Source: Candidatus Jettenia sp. | Lineage (GTDB): Bacteria > Planctomycetota > Brocadiia > Brocadiales > Brocadiaceae | Length of the DNA stretch: 64,000 nt | Reading direction: 5' to 3' | Assembly (NCBI GenBank): GCA_021650895.1 | Contig: CP091278.1 | Coordinates: forward strand, 2,261,659-2,325,658 | Shown: positions 55,530-64,000 of the stretch, one piece after another | Layout: each line of letters starts with the position of its first letter | Numbering within the stretch: the stretch's first letter is position 1 | Program-made: the position numbers and the translations under genes | Notes under the pieces: generated by a model | Databases searched by the model: none | The model's input: the letters and a program-made list of their open reading frames with translations, nothing else | What the model was told of the DNA's origin: nothing

Positions 55530-55594
55530 GACTAAGGGGTGGATACCCTCCTGAGAAGGGGCTTTTTTATTCCCCTCTTGGGAGGGGCTAGGGG

Positions 55595-56173
55595 CATATG
55601 CATCAAGCTAAGAATAGTGTTTCATAAAAAGGAGGTATTTCCTTGGAAAAAGAGAAATGTGTGTTCATGTTCCCCTCTAATCCCCCCTAACCCCCCTTTA
55701 AAAAAGGGGGGGAAAGAAGGAAGGATTTTCTCTTGAGAAAAGTTTGCCTGATCAAACATATCAAACTTTTCCCCCTTTCTAAAGCTTATCCTTACCCACA
55801 AGTTAGGTAGGGAGCGAAGGTAGAAGCAAGGTAAACCACGAAGTACACGAAGAAAGAAGAACGTAGAGAAGCAAGATTTTGCGCCTTTACAATTGAGGTA
55901 GGGGTGTGTTGCTTTTTGTTTAGTGTCAGTGTTAGTGTCAGTGTTTTCTCACTCACACTCACATCGCCTCAAGAAGGGATCGATCATAAAAAGAATTTAT
56001 TGAGATTTGGAACTCTCTTATTCTTCGTGTACTTCGTGTTCTTTGTGGTATTTAAAGATGTGGGTAAGGATAAGTTTCTAAAGAGAGACTAAGGGAGATT
56101 ATGCATTTCTCCCTTTTCTAAAGGGGGATTATGTTATTCTTTACCGTTTACACATTTTAGCTTGATGCATATG
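55595..56173. mobile_element. Nested inverted-repeat element, copy 2 (candidate MITE)
   Basis: Exact 17-bp ends at 55595-55611 and 56157-56173 (CATATGCATCAAGCTAA and its complement). The core, 55785-56074, has exact inverted ends CTTATCCTTACCCACA/TGTGGGTAAGGATAAG and matches copy 1 at 47997-48236. It differs by a TGTCAGTGT-rich stretch near 55.92-55.97 kb that copy 1 lacks. No protein is encoded. Confidence 0.75.
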
Positions 56174-56230
56174 GGTTAGAGGTGTGTTAACGGCATCATG
56201 AAAAACTTTGAATTTCCTATACATTTAAAT

Positions 56231-56300
56231 GTAGGGCAAGGCTTTAGCCTTGCCCCTCCCCGCCTGAATACATAAATTGGGGATAGCAGCCCCTAAAGAG
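56231..56300 (+). repeat. Partly decayed GTAGGGCAA repeat
   Basis: GTAGGGCAAGGCTTTAGCC at the left and GGATAGCAGCCCCTAAAG at the right; the closing CCCTAC is lost. Confidence 0.65.
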
Positions 56301-56330
56301 TCTGTGCAAAAAACGGAAATATCTTTGAGG

Positions 56331-56358
56331 CTGGTTCAATCGAGAACGATTAAACCAG
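56331..56358. promoter_or_regulatory. Hairpin upstream of pgl
   Basis: CTGGTTCAATCG and CGATTAAACCAG pair with one mismatch around AGAA, 66 bases before the pgl start. It could be an operator or leader hairpin. A half-site, CTGGTTCAATCG, is also at about 46.74 kb. Confidence 0.4.
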
Positions 56359-56424
56359 CGAAGTTGCTCCTGAAGGCCTCGTGTAAGTTTGTGATCTACA
56401 ATACCTGAAGAAAGAAATTTAGTT

Positions 56425-57195
56425 ATGGCTTCCGATAACTATGAAATCCAGATTGTAGCAAATCTTGATGAGTTAAGCCGTAGGGCAGCAGAAGAATTTA
56501 TTTACCGGGCAAGGAAAGCAATACAGGCAAAGGGATTCTTCACGGGTGTGCTGCCTGGAGGTTCAACACCCAAGGCGCTCTATACGTTACTTGCCAATAA
56601 CCGATATCTCGATCAGGTATCCTGGTCGAAAATACATGTATTCTGGGGTGATGAGCGATGTGTACCCTCAACCCATCCGGAAAGTAATTTTCGCATGGCA
56701 AGCGATTCATTGCTCAGCAAAGTTCCGATTCCAAAAGAGAATATTCATCGAATGCCAGCCGAACAGGAAGATCACGACCGTGCAGCGCAAGAATACGAGC
56801 GCATGCTAAAAACATTCTTCCGTCTAAAGATAGGAGAGTATCCACGGTTTGATCTGATCCTCCTTGGCATGGGCGATGACGGACATACGGCCTCTCTCTT
56901 TCCAGGAACGACTGCACTTAAGGAAACGAAACGTCTGGCCGTTGCCAATTATATAGAGAAGCTTCACACATACCGCCTCACACTAACGGCACCGGCAATT
57001 AATTATGCCAGCAATATCATATTTCTCATTTCAGGAGAGACAAAGGCTTCTATCCTAAAAGAAGTGGTTGAAGGCGCCTATGAGCCCAGCCGCCTGCCAA
57101 CTCAACTTATCCAACCAGTGGAAGGAAGGCTTATATTTCTTGTGGACCGAACAGCTGCCAGCAAACTGGCGAAAGAAAACCCGCGAACTCTATGA
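56425..57195 (+). CDS. pgl: 6-phosphogluconolactonase
   Basis: This 256-residue DevB-type lactonase hydrolyses 6-phosphogluconolactone to 6-phosphogluconate. GVLPGGSTPKALYTLL, IHVFWGDERCVP and DLILLGMGDDGHTASLFPGT match the glucosamine-6-phosphate isomerase-like fold. AAGAAAG precedes the ATG. It lies downstream of zwf across the repeat-filled gap and upstream of the glucoamylase gene. Confidence 0.93.
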   Translation: MASDNYEIQIVANLDELSRRAAEEFIYRARKAIQAKGFFTGVLPGGSTPKALYTLLANNRYLDQVSWSKIHVFWGDERCVPSTHPESNFRMASDSLLSKVPIPKENIHRMPAEQEDHDRAAQEYERMLKTFFRLKIGEYPRFDLILLGMGDDGHTASLFPGTTALKETKRLAVANYIEKLHTYRLTLTAPAINYASNIIFLISGETKASILKEVVEGAYEPSRLPTQLIQPVEGRLIFLVDRTAASKLAKENPRTL

Positions 57196-57289
57196 CCATA
57201 ATGAACAATTATTTCGATCTCATGATGAAATTATTGAAGAATTCATGGGAAAGTAGCTATATAATATTATAATAATTTAAGGAAAATAT

Positions 57290-59323
57290 ATGCCCAGAGA
57301 CATCCCTGTAGGAAATGGTTCAATGTTGGTTACTTTTGATCGGGAATATCAGATCAGAGATTTCTATTATCCTCACGTAGGACAGGAAAATCACAGTATT
57401 GGACATCCATCGAGGATGGGTGTCTGGGTTGATGGCCAATTTAGTTGGTTAAATAGCGAATGGCAAAAGATATTAAACTATAAAGAAGACACCTTAGTAA
57501 CTGATGTAAAGGCAAAAAATAACCGACTAAAGATCGAACTCCAGATGTATGATACGGTAGATTTCCATTTGAATATTTTTGTGAAAGAAATTATCGTAAG
57601 AAATCTGGAAGGAAGAGATCGGGAAATACGGTTGTTTTTTAATCATGATTTTCATATTTATGGAAATGAAGTTGGGGATACGGCCTATTACGATCCGGAA
57701 ACAAGAGCAGTCATCCATTATAAGGCACAGCGATATTTTTTAATTAATTGCTGCGATCCGAATAAATGCGGTATAGATCATTTTGCTACCGGGATCAAGG
57801 AAGTATTGGGCGCTGAAGGAACGTGGAGGGACGCAGAAGATGGCAAATTAAGCGGCAATCCTATTGCTCAGGGTTCGGTTGATTCTACCCTTGGTATCAA
57901 TCTCGAAGTAAAGGCATACGGTGAAAATGTAGCACATTATTGGATTGCAGCAGGAACAAAGCACCGTGAAGTCGTGAGATTAAACAAGATAATTTGGGAA
58001 AAAACACCTGAAGAGCTAATCCGTCGCACGGAAAATTACTGGAAACTATGGGTCAATAAAGAGATGATTAACTTCTACGATCTTCCCCAAAAAATCGTTT
58101 CCTTTTTTAAAAGAAGCCTGCTGATTATCCGGACACAAATTGATGCACACGGTGCCATTATTGCTGCAAATGATTCTGATATTATTACCATGGGAAGAGA
58201 TACTTACTCTTATATGTGGCCACGGGATGGCGCCCTGGTTGCATATGCCCTTATTAAGTGTGGGTATATGGATGTCACGAAGCAATTTTTTAAATTCTGC
58301 GCAGAGGTTCTTTCCACCGAAGGCTACCTCCTCCATAAGTATAATCCAGATGGATCTTTTGCCAGCTCATGGCACCCCTGGCTGAAGGATAACCAAAAGA
58401 GCCTTCCCATTCAGGAGGATGGGATCGCCCTGGTTATTTGGGCATTATGGAATCATTATCATGAATTCAGGGATATTGAATTTGTAAAACCCCTGTACAA
58501 AAGCCTCATAATCAATACCGCAGAATTTATGGTTAGATTTCGCGACGAAGAAACAGGCTTACCGCTTAGTTCGTATGATTTATGGGAAGAGCGTTACGGA
58601 GTGCATACCTTTACCGTATCAGCCGTAATCGCTGGCCTCCGGGCTGCAGGCAACTTTGCCTGTGCATTCGGCGAGCAAGAATATGGCAGAAAATATTATG
58701 ATATCGCAAATAACATGAAAGATGCCCTGGTAACATATTTTTATCAGGAGAAAGAAGGGCGGTTTGCAAGGATGGGCACGAAGGCCTTAAAAGGGTACGA
58801 ACTCGACATGACGGCAGATGCAAGCCTTTTTGGACTTGTTACCCTCGATATATTCAGCCCGGAATTATCAATAATTGCATCAACTATGAATGCCGTTAAA
58901 GAGAAACTGCGGGTAAAAACCTCTGTGGGTGGAATTGCCAGGTATACGAATGATTATTATCATCAGATCAGTAATGATATCGAACGTATACCTGGAAACC
59001 CCTGGTTTATTTGTACCTTATGGCTGGCAGATTATGAGATTGCGAAGGCAAAGAATTTGACTGAGCTAAACAGTGTATTGTCTGTTGTGGAGTGGGTTAT
59101 CGACAGGGCATTAGCCTCTGGTGTCCTCGCTGAACAGGTTAACCCATATACCAATGAACCATTATCTGTATCTCCTTTAACCTGGAGTCATGCGGCATTT
59201 GTTACCGTATTGGTAAAGTATATGGAGAAGCGAGAAAAGATTGCAGTATGTGCTGAATGTGGTAATTCAGTGCTTTATATGCACCGGCATGCCCAAAAGC
59301 CCTGTGAGTCTGAGTTACATTAA
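57290..59323 (+). CDS. Glycoside hydrolase family 15, glucoamylase-like
   Basis: This 677-residue cytoplasmic enzyme has an N-terminal beta-sandwich (to about 250) and an (alpha/alpha)6 barrel, with MWPRDGALVAYALIK near 305 and LWEERYGVHTFT near 430. LAEQVNPYTNEPLSVSPLTWSHA near 620 supplies the second catalytic Glu. CAECG and a final HRHAQKPC may form a zinc site. It would release glucose from glycogen-type glucans or trehalose. There is no signal peptide. The glgC gene nearby supports a glycogen role. Confidence 0.88.
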   Translation: MPRDIPVGNGSMLVTFDREYQIRDFYYPHVGQENHSIGHPSRMGVWVDGQFSWLNSEWQKILNYKEDTLVTDVKAKNNRLKIELQMYDTVDFHLNIFVKEIIVRNLEGRDREIRLFFNHDFHIYGNEVGDTAYYDPETRAVIHYKAQRYFLINCCDPNKCGIDHFATGIKEVLGAEGTWRDAEDGKLSGNPIAQGSVDSTLGINLEVKAYGENVAHYWIAAGTKHREVVRLNKIIWEKTPEELIRRTENYWKLWVNKEMINFYDLPQKIVSFFKRSLLIIRTQIDAHGAIIAANDSDIITMGRDTYSYMWPRDGALVAYALIKCGYMDVTKQFFKFCAEVLSTEGYLLHKYNPDGSFASSWHPWLKDNQKSLPIQEDGIALVIWALWNHYHEFRDIEFVKPLYKSLIINTAEFMVRFRDEETGLPLSSYDLWEERYGVHTFTVSAVIAGLRAAGNFACAFGEQEYGRKYYDIANNMKDALVTYFYQEKEGRFARMGTKALKGYELDMTADASLFGLVTLDIFSPELSIIASTMNAVKEKLRVKTSVGGIARYTNDYYHQISNDIERIPGNPWFICTLWLADYEIAKAKNLTELNSVLSVVEWVIDRALASGVLAEQVNPYTNEPLSVSPLTWSHAAFVTVLVKYMEKREKIAVCAECGNSVLYMHRHAQKPCESELH

Positions 59324-59413
59324 AAATCGGCTTCTATTCCATTTTTTGATTTGCTTTTTCTCCTTCCTTACGTATGTATAAGGAATATGGATAATTTTAT
59401 AAAGAGGTGTTTT

Positions 59414-59764
59414 ATGAAAACTATTCTTGTGGTAGAAGATGATAAAAACCAACTCTTACTCTATAAAAATGAGTTGTCACTAGAAGGATACAATATTATT
59501 ACGGCAATGGATGGCTGTGAAGCAGTAAACAAGGCACGGGATTATTCTCCAGACCTGATTATCATGGATATTCAAATGCCCAAGATGGACGGCATCGAAT
59601 CCATTGGTAAAATTTTAGGCGAGCGGAGGAATGTGCCTATCATTATTAATACCGCTTATAGCAATTATAAAAACAAATTTGCGTCATGGTCAGCCGATGC
59701 TTATATTATTAAGTCATCAGATTTGAACGAATTAAAAGAAAAGATAAAGGAATTAATACGTTAG
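59414..59764 (+). CDS. Single-domain response regulator (receiver)
   Basis: This protein of about 116 residues is a stand-alone CheY-like receiver. It has the acidic pair EDD at residues 8-10, phospho-acceptor Asp in LIIMDIQMPKMDG, Thr in IINTAY and Lys in YIIKSS. AGAGGTG six bases before the ATG at 59414 makes it the start; the upstream in-frame ATG at 59351 has none. There is no output domain. It lies between the glucoamylase and glgC genes and may regulate glycogen metabolism, but no kinase is near. Confidence 0.85.
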   Translation: MKTILVVEDDKNQLLLYKNELSLEGYNIITAMDGCEAVNKARDYSPDLIIMDIQMPKMDGIESIGKILGERRNVPIIINTAYSNYKNKFASWSADAYIIKSSDLNELKEKIKELIR

Positions 59765-59781
59765 TTTGAATAGAGGAGATT

Positions 59782-61026
59782 ATGGAATTCAATATAGATT
59801 CTAACACGCTGAAAAAAGTGCTTGTAATGATACTTGCAGGAGGACAGGGAGAACGGCTTTATCCTTTAACAAAAGACAGAGCAAAACCGGCGGTCCCTTT
59901 TGGTGGTATTTATCGTATCATTGACTTCACCTTAAGCAACTGCATCAATTCGATGCTGAGGAGGATTTGTGTACTAACACAGTACAAATCTTATTCCCTG
60001 GATAGGCATTTAAGGATTGGATGGAATATATTTAATAGCGAATTAGGCGAATTTATCGAAAACGTACCTCCTCAAAAAAGAATATACGATATGTGGTATC
60101 AGGGAACAGCCGATGCCGTATATCAGAATACCTATGTTCTCGAAAGAGAACGCCCTGAGAAGGTTTTGATCTTAGCTGGTGATCATATCTATAAAATGGA
60201 TTATCGTGAGTTGATAGAATTCCACATAGCGAAAAAATCAGACCTTACGGTACCATGCATTGAAGTACCCGTAAGTGAAGCAACCAGGTTTGGGGTTATA
60301 GCAATAAATAACGAACAACAAATTATAAATTTTGATGAAAAACCAGCCAACCCGAAACCCATCCCCTCAAACCCCGGAGTGGCACTTGTATCTATGGGAA
60401 TTTACCTCTTCGATACACAGATATTGGTAAAACGCATAGTTGACGACGCCAAAAAAGAATCGAACCATGATTTTGGGAAAAACATAATCCCCTCAATGAT
60501 CAATAAAGACAGGGTGTTCGCGTTTGTTTTTAATGACAAAAATAATAAAGCAGTTAAATACTGGAGAGATATAGGAACCCTTGATTCTTACTGGGAAGCC
60601 AATATGGATCTTATCCAGATAGACCCTATTTTTAATCTCTATGATAAATATTGGCCTATTCGTACCTATCATGAACAGCTTCCCCCTGCAAAGACCGTGT
60701 TCTCAGAATCATTTCCCGGAGGGAGATACGCTAAGGTTCTGGATTCTCTTGTATCCAATGGATGCATCATTAGCGGTGCCCACGTGGAAAGATCGGTCGT
60801 TTCTCCTGACGTAAGAATTGATTCCCATTCTGAAATCTTGGATTCAGTTTTAATGGAAGGGGTAAGGATCGGTAAAAATGTTAAAATCCGGAAAGCCATA
60901 ATTGATAAATTTGTAACGGTTCCTGACGGAAAACGCATCGGATATAATTTAGAAGAAGATGCCAGGCAGTTTACTATTACGGGAAAAGGTATTGTTGTAG
61001 GACATAAAGAGATGCCTTTGCTTTGA
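59782..61026 (+). CDS. glgC: Glucose-1-phosphate adenylyltransferase
   Basis: This 414-residue enzyme makes ADP-glucose for glycogen synthesis. It has MILAGGQGERLYPLTKDRAKPAVPFGG near residues 16-41, the substrate segment VLILAGDHIYKMDY, and a C-terminal left-handed beta helix (GCIISGAHVERSVV, SVLMEGVRIGKNVKI). It is full length. GAGGAG lies upstream of the ATG. Next to the glucoamylase, it shows that glycogen is both made and used. Confidence 0.95.
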   Translation: MEFNIDSNTLKKVLVMILAGGQGERLYPLTKDRAKPAVPFGGIYRIIDFTLSNCINSMLRRICVLTQYKSYSLDRHLRIGWNIFNSELGEFIENVPPQKRIYDMWYQGTADAVYQNTYVLERERPEKVLILAGDHIYKMDYRELIEFHIAKKSDLTVPCIEVPVSEATRFGVIAINNEQQIINFDEKPANPKPIPSNPGVALVSMGIYLFDTQILVKRIVDDAKKESNHDFGKNIIPSMINKDRVFAFVFNDKNNKAVKYWRDIGTLDSYWEANMDLIQIDPIFNLYDKYWPIRTYHEQLPPAKTVFSESFPGGRYAKVLDSLVSNGCIISGAHVERSVVSPDVRIDSHSEILDSVLMEGVRIGKNVKIRKAIIDKFVTVPDGKRIGYNLEEDARQFTITGKGIVVGHKEMPLL

Positions 61027-61047
61027 TCTTAAACGACTTATCAAAAC

Positions 61048-61123
61048 GTAGGGCAAGGCTTTAGCCTTGCTTCCCTGCATGAACGTGCATACGGAAGAGA
61101 GCAACCCGAAAGGATTGCCCTAC
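61048..61123 (+). repeat. Full copy of the GTAGGGCAA double-hairpin repeat
   Basis: GTAGGGCAAGGCTTTAGCC starts it; GCAACCCGAAAGGATTGC with CCCTAC ends it. Confidence 0.75.
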
Positions 61124-61140
61124 GTAACTTTTATGACAGT

Positions 61141-61166
61141 AGTGGCAAGGCCGCGCCTTGCCACTA
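61141..61166. repeat. GTAGTGGCAAGG palindrome
   Basis: AGTGGCAAGGCCGCGCCTTG is followed by CCACTAC, a near-perfect palindrome. It matches the element at 39375-39398. Confidence 0.65.
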
Positions 61167-61264
61167 CATAGTTGTTAGTTTGAATTTCCTCTGCATGAAA
61201 TTAACCTTATGAAAATATATACATAATTCCCCCTTATTTCAAAATCTGACAAGGAGACTCTGCT

Positions 61265-63097
61265 ATGAATACTGGTTTTTCTATCAAAGGACTCTTCGCT
61301 CTTATTTTCATATCACTCTTATACCCCCTGGTAACATTTGGAGAAACCTCTCCCTTTAAACTACAGGGAGACCTTGTAAAGGATCACGTTTCTGCAGATA
61401 GCCCCATACCTGTTACGATTACTTTCACAATAGCGCCCAACCATTATACCTATAAAGATCAAATGAAAGTAGAAAGCGGGGACCCCTCCCAATTTACCGT
61501 AACCTCTGCAACACTTCCTGCGGGAAAAGTTAAGTACGATCAATTCCTAGAGAAAGAAGTGGAAATCTACGAGGGTCAAGTAAAGATAAACTCATTCCTC
61601 CAACTTTCAAAGGACACTCCACCTGGCCCATACCATATAAAGCTTAAAGTACATTATCAGGGGTGTTCCGATAAAATGTGCTTTGCTCCCAAGATAGAGG
61701 AGCTTACCATACCAGTACAGGTGGAGTCCCCTGGTTCAGGCGCACCGGTATTGTCAGAGGGAAAAAAGCCAGCACCTCCTGCCTCTCAGCCAAAGGAAAA
61801 AGCTGAGCCTGATGGTTTTCAAAAGACCCTTGAAAGCAGAGGACTTTTTGTATCCCTGACTCTTATTTTCTTAGCTGGCATAGGCTTAAGCTTTACCCCA
61901 TGCGTATACCCTATGATACCAATCACTGTTGCCATAATTGGAGGGCAAGCTGCTGCAGATCAAGCATCAGGAAGAAGACCCCTGAAGGCGCTTCTTCTTT
62001 CACTCATATATGTTCTGGGAATAGCTGTCGTTTATGCTTCTCTGGGTGTTATTGCTGCTTCTACCGGAGCATTATTTGGCACAGCTCTGCAAAGTCCCTG
62101 GGTCATAGGATTCGTGGTGGTGGTGTTTGTAGCGCTTGCCCTGAGTATGTTCGGACTCTATACCTTGCGGGTCCCATCCTTTATCTCTGATCGGCTGGGA
62201 ACAAAGACAGGAAAGGGTTTTATTGGGGTCTTCATTATGGGGTTAATTTCGGGAATTGTTGCCTCGCCATGTATCGGCCCCGTACTCGCCAGTCTATTGG
62301 TCTATATTGCCAGCACAGGAAATAAATTCCTGGGGTTCTGGATGCTCTTTATTTTTGCCTGGGGATTGGGAGTGCCTCTCATTGTATTGGGAACCTTTTC
62401 AGGCGCTATAAAGACATTACCAAAATCAGGTGAATGGATGGTAACCGTAGAAAGGATATTTGGATTACTTTTACTTGGAGTTGCCTTGTATTATGTAAGA
62501 TTCATTATATCAGAAAACATCTTTATCATTATTCTGGGATTGTTTTTAATTATTACCGGTGTGTTCTCAGGGGGTTTTGACCGATTGACCAACGAAAGCA
62601 CTACCTTCCAGCGAGCAAGGAAGGCCTTTGGTCTCATAGCCTTTATCTTCGGAACATATTTCCTTGTAGGACATCTCATAATCAGAGGGTTTATTTTACC
62701 ACCTTTCTCAACATCAACATCTACCCAGGTAGAAACAACAAAGGAGAAGATCGATTGGATATTCGATGAAGAGAAGGGACTACAACAAGCCAAAGCAAGT
62801 GATAAGATGGCAATGATTGATTTTTGGGCATCGTGGTGTGCGGCCTGTATAGAGCTCGATAAACTTACCTATACAAATCCGGAGGTTATCGAAGAATTAA
62901 AAACATTGGTAAATATCAAGATTGATAGCACTAATACGAACGATCCAAGAGTTAAACAGCTTTGGAATAAATATGGAATTGTAGGCCTGCCTACGGTAGT
63001 ATTTGTCAATAAGGACGGAACGGTACTCAAAGATAAAACTATTACAGGCTTTGTCAATGCTCAGGAATTTCTGCAAATCTTAAAAGATCTGGAATAA
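61265..63097 (+). CDS. dsbD: Thiol:disulfide interchange protein DsbD
   Basis: This 610-residue protein carries electrons from cytoplasmic thioredoxin to the periplasm. After a signal peptide comes the DsbD alpha domain with CSDKMCFAP. A multi-pass membrane domain has CVYPMIPI near residue 217 and SPCIGPVL near 337. The C-terminal thioredoxin-like domain has WASWCAACIELDK near 521. AAGGAGA precedes the ATG. It would keep cytochrome-maturation thiols and perhaps the periplasmic selenothioredoxin reduced. A TlpA-like gene follows. Confidence 0.93.
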   Translation: MNTGFSIKGLFALIFISLLYPLVTFGETSPFKLQGDLVKDHVSADSPIPVTITFTIAPNHYTYKDQMKVESGDPSQFTVTSATLPAGKVKYDQFLEKEVEIYEGQVKINSFLQLSKDTPPGPYHIKLKVHYQGCSDKMCFAPKIEELTIPVQVESPGSGAPVLSEGKKPAPPASQPKEKAEPDGFQKTLESRGLFVSLTLIFLAGIGLSFTPCVYPMIPITVAIIGGQAAADQASGRRPLKALLLSLIYVLGIAVVYASLGVIAASTGALFGTALQSPWVIGFVVVVFVALALSMFGLYTLRVPSFISDRLGTKTGKGFIGVFIMGLISGIVASPCIGPVLASLLVYIASTGNKFLGFWMLFIFAWGLGVPLIVLGTFSGAIKTLPKSGEWMVTVERIFGLLLLGVALYYVRFIISENIFIIILGLFLIITGVFSGGFDRLTNESTTFQRARKAFGLIAFIFGTYFLVGHLIIRGFILPPFSTSTSTQVETTKEKIDWIFDEEKGLQQAKASDKMAMIDFWASWCAACIELDKLTYTNPEVIEELKTLVNIKIDSTNTNDPRVKQLWNKYGIVGLPTVVFVNKDGTVLKDKTITGFVNAQEFLQILKDLE

Positions 63098-63170
63098 ATA
63101 TACGGGCACTACAATTTACCATAGTATCTATCAATCTTCTTTACCTTGCATGTATAAAAATTTCAATTCT

Positions 63171-63244
63171 GTAGGGCAACCCTTCAGGATTGCCAGCCCT
63201 GACACTTATTCAAAAGGCGAAGCAAGGCTAAGGCCTTGCTCTAC
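63171..63244 (-). repeat. Full copy of the GTAGGGCAA double-hairpin repeat
   Basis: GTAGGGCAACCCTTCAGGATTGC begins it and GCAAGGCTAAGGCCTTGC with CTCTAC ends it, inverted relative to the 61.0 kb copy. Lies between dsbD and the TlpA-like gene. Confidence 0.75.
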
Positions 63245-63343
63245 ATCTTAAAGTTATTGAAGGTCTGTTTTAATCATAGAAAGATTTTTTGAGGTTGAGA
63301 TCTTACATTATCTTACGAATATTTTTTACACAAGGAGCACTTT

Positions 63344-63841
63344 ATGAATAAAAAAATAGCTAGATATCTTTGTTTTACTTTTTTATTTGCAACGATCTTA
63401 ATGGCTGTTTCAACAACTTCTTATGCGGAAGATACTATTAAGGAGATAAAACTTGCGGAATTACATACTTTACTCGAGAACAATAAGGGCAAGGTGATAG
63501 TTCTTAATTTGTGGGCAACATGGTGTTCACCCTGCAGGAAAGAGATACCGGGATTTATCAGTCTTTATAAAAAATATAAGGATAAGGGCCTGGAAATTAT
63601 TGGTATTGCCTTTGATGAAAATGGGTCAAAGGTTGTTCCTCCATTCATAAAAAAATTGAATATAAATTATCCCATTTACCTTAGTGGTGGCGATATCGGC
63701 CCCGCATATAATCTCGAAGCTTATCCAACTACTATTATTTACAATAAAAATGGCAGCATGGTTAATCAGCATGCTGGTTACGTATCGGAGCAAGAGCTTG
63801 AGGATGAACTGAGTACATTACTAAAAGATCAGCAAAAATAA
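63344..63841 (+). CDS. TlpA-like periplasmic thiol-disulfide reductase
   Basis: This 165-residue protein has a signal peptide (to about residue 28, ending SYA) and a redoxin domain with WATWCSPCRKE near residues 57-67, GIAFDENG and a cis-Pro in YPTTIIYNKNG. Such proteins pass electrons from DsbD to apocytochromes in cytochrome c maturation or to other disulfides. ACAAGGAGC lies before the ATG. It is the last gene in the window. Confidence 0.9.
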   Translation: MNKKIARYLCFTFLFATILMAVSTTSYAEDTIKEIKLAELHTLLENNKGKVIVLNLWATWCSPCRKEIPGFISLYKKYKDKGLEIIGIAFDENGSKVVPPFIKKLNINYPIYLSGGDIGPAYNLEAYPTTIIYNKNGSMVNQHAGYVSEQELEDELSTLLKDQQK

Positions 63842-64000
63842 AACTGATACCTGGTAAAATGATTCGTAAGGAAGAACCTCGTGTTCGCCCCTGTTGAACT
63901 ATACTAACAAATTGGAAAACTATGCATGAAAGCTTCAAACACATTGCAAAAATCAAATAACCATACGCAGACAACGAGGCCGTGCAACATCCACCTGAAA

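Larger units (their letters stand above)
55340..55542. repeat. REP palindrome interrupted by an inserted element
   Basis: CCACCCCTTAGT near 55340 and ACTAAGGGGTGG ending near 55542 would form one hairpin if the 152 bp between 55378 and 55529 were removed. Confidence 0.7.
55280..56424. other. 1.1-kb gap built almost wholly from repeats
   Basis: It carries a REP hairpin split by a MITE, a nested inverted-repeat element, a partial GTAGGGCAA copy and a 12-bp hairpin. No gene was recognised; small frames across it are inside the repeats. Confidence 0.7.

Noticed and set aside
55539-55736. Open frame in the 55.6 kb repeats
   Set aside because: It lies wholly inside palindromic repeats and has no homology signal.
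1-64000. CRISPR arrays, tRNA or rRNA genes, known riboswitches, prophage or full insertion sequences
   Set aside because: None could be recognised by eye. The regular repeats are palindromic and dispersed, not spaced direct repeats, and no transposase or integrase gene is present.

Overview
This 64 kb window looks like a chromosomal piece of a low- to medium-GC anaerobic or microaerophilic bacterium. The best fit is an anammox-type planctomycete (Brocadiales). That placement is an inference from the gene mix, not a database match: a Wood-Ljungdahl methylene-tetrahydrofolate reductase cluster, monohaem and dihaem c-type cytochromes, anaerobe-style oxygen defence (superoxide reductase, haemerythrin, ferritin-like proteins) and a glycogen/pentose-phosphate block in an apparent autotroph. 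No rRNA, tRNA, CRISPR array, prophage or complete insertion sequence was recognised. Short palindromic repeats and MITE-like elements fill most of the longer intergenic gaps.

Layout. 1-2.5 kb (minus strand): the 5' part of a phosphomannomutase with an extra N-terminal Cys-rich module, an iron-sulfur flavoprotein and a UDP-glucuronate decarboxylase. 2.7-4.9 kb: a frameshifted nadB and a YjbQ-family gene. 4.9-11 kb: a C1 cluster with a GltD/ferredoxin/MvhD-like fusion, metV, a HicBA toxin-antitoxin pair lodged between metV and metF, and a convergent folC carrying an in-frame repeat. 11.3-18 kb: a defence-type island with a SWIM/SNF2 helicase, a BglII/BstYI-like endonuclease plus MT-A70 methylase, and a second methylase plus AvaI/BsoBI-like endonuclease. 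18.2-24.7 kb: an exported thioredoxin-like protein with an in-frame UGA that is very probably selenocysteine, followed by haemerythrin, OsmC, a GC-rich orphan and two further poorly known genes. 24.9-28.2 kb: cysC, aroB and dprA.

28.9-46.4 kb is a stress and redox region: two Hsp20 proteins, a ferredoxin, a superoxide reductase lacking the usual catalytic Lys, two cytochromes c, phosphofructokinase, a NirB-like flavoprotein, small membrane stress proteins, two MauG/CCP-type dihaem proteins, a cysteine-dioxygenase-like cupin, glutamate dehydrogenase, ferritin-like proteins, an exported Fe/Mn superoxide dismutase, a frameshifted M23 peptidase and the relic of a duplicated membrane protein. 47-51 kb: a DUF3047 protein, a TVP38-family membrane protein and a disulfide reductase.

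50.8-61 kb is a carbon-storage and oxidative pentose-phosphate block: glucose-dehydrogenase-like SDR, rpiB, gnd, zwf, pgl, a GH15 glucoamylase, a lone receiver domain and glgC. Part of it is richer in GC than its surroundings. The window ends with dsbD and a TlpA-like thioredoxin for periplasmic thiol chemistry and cytochrome c maturation, which fits the many c-type cytochromes and the putative selenothioredoxin.
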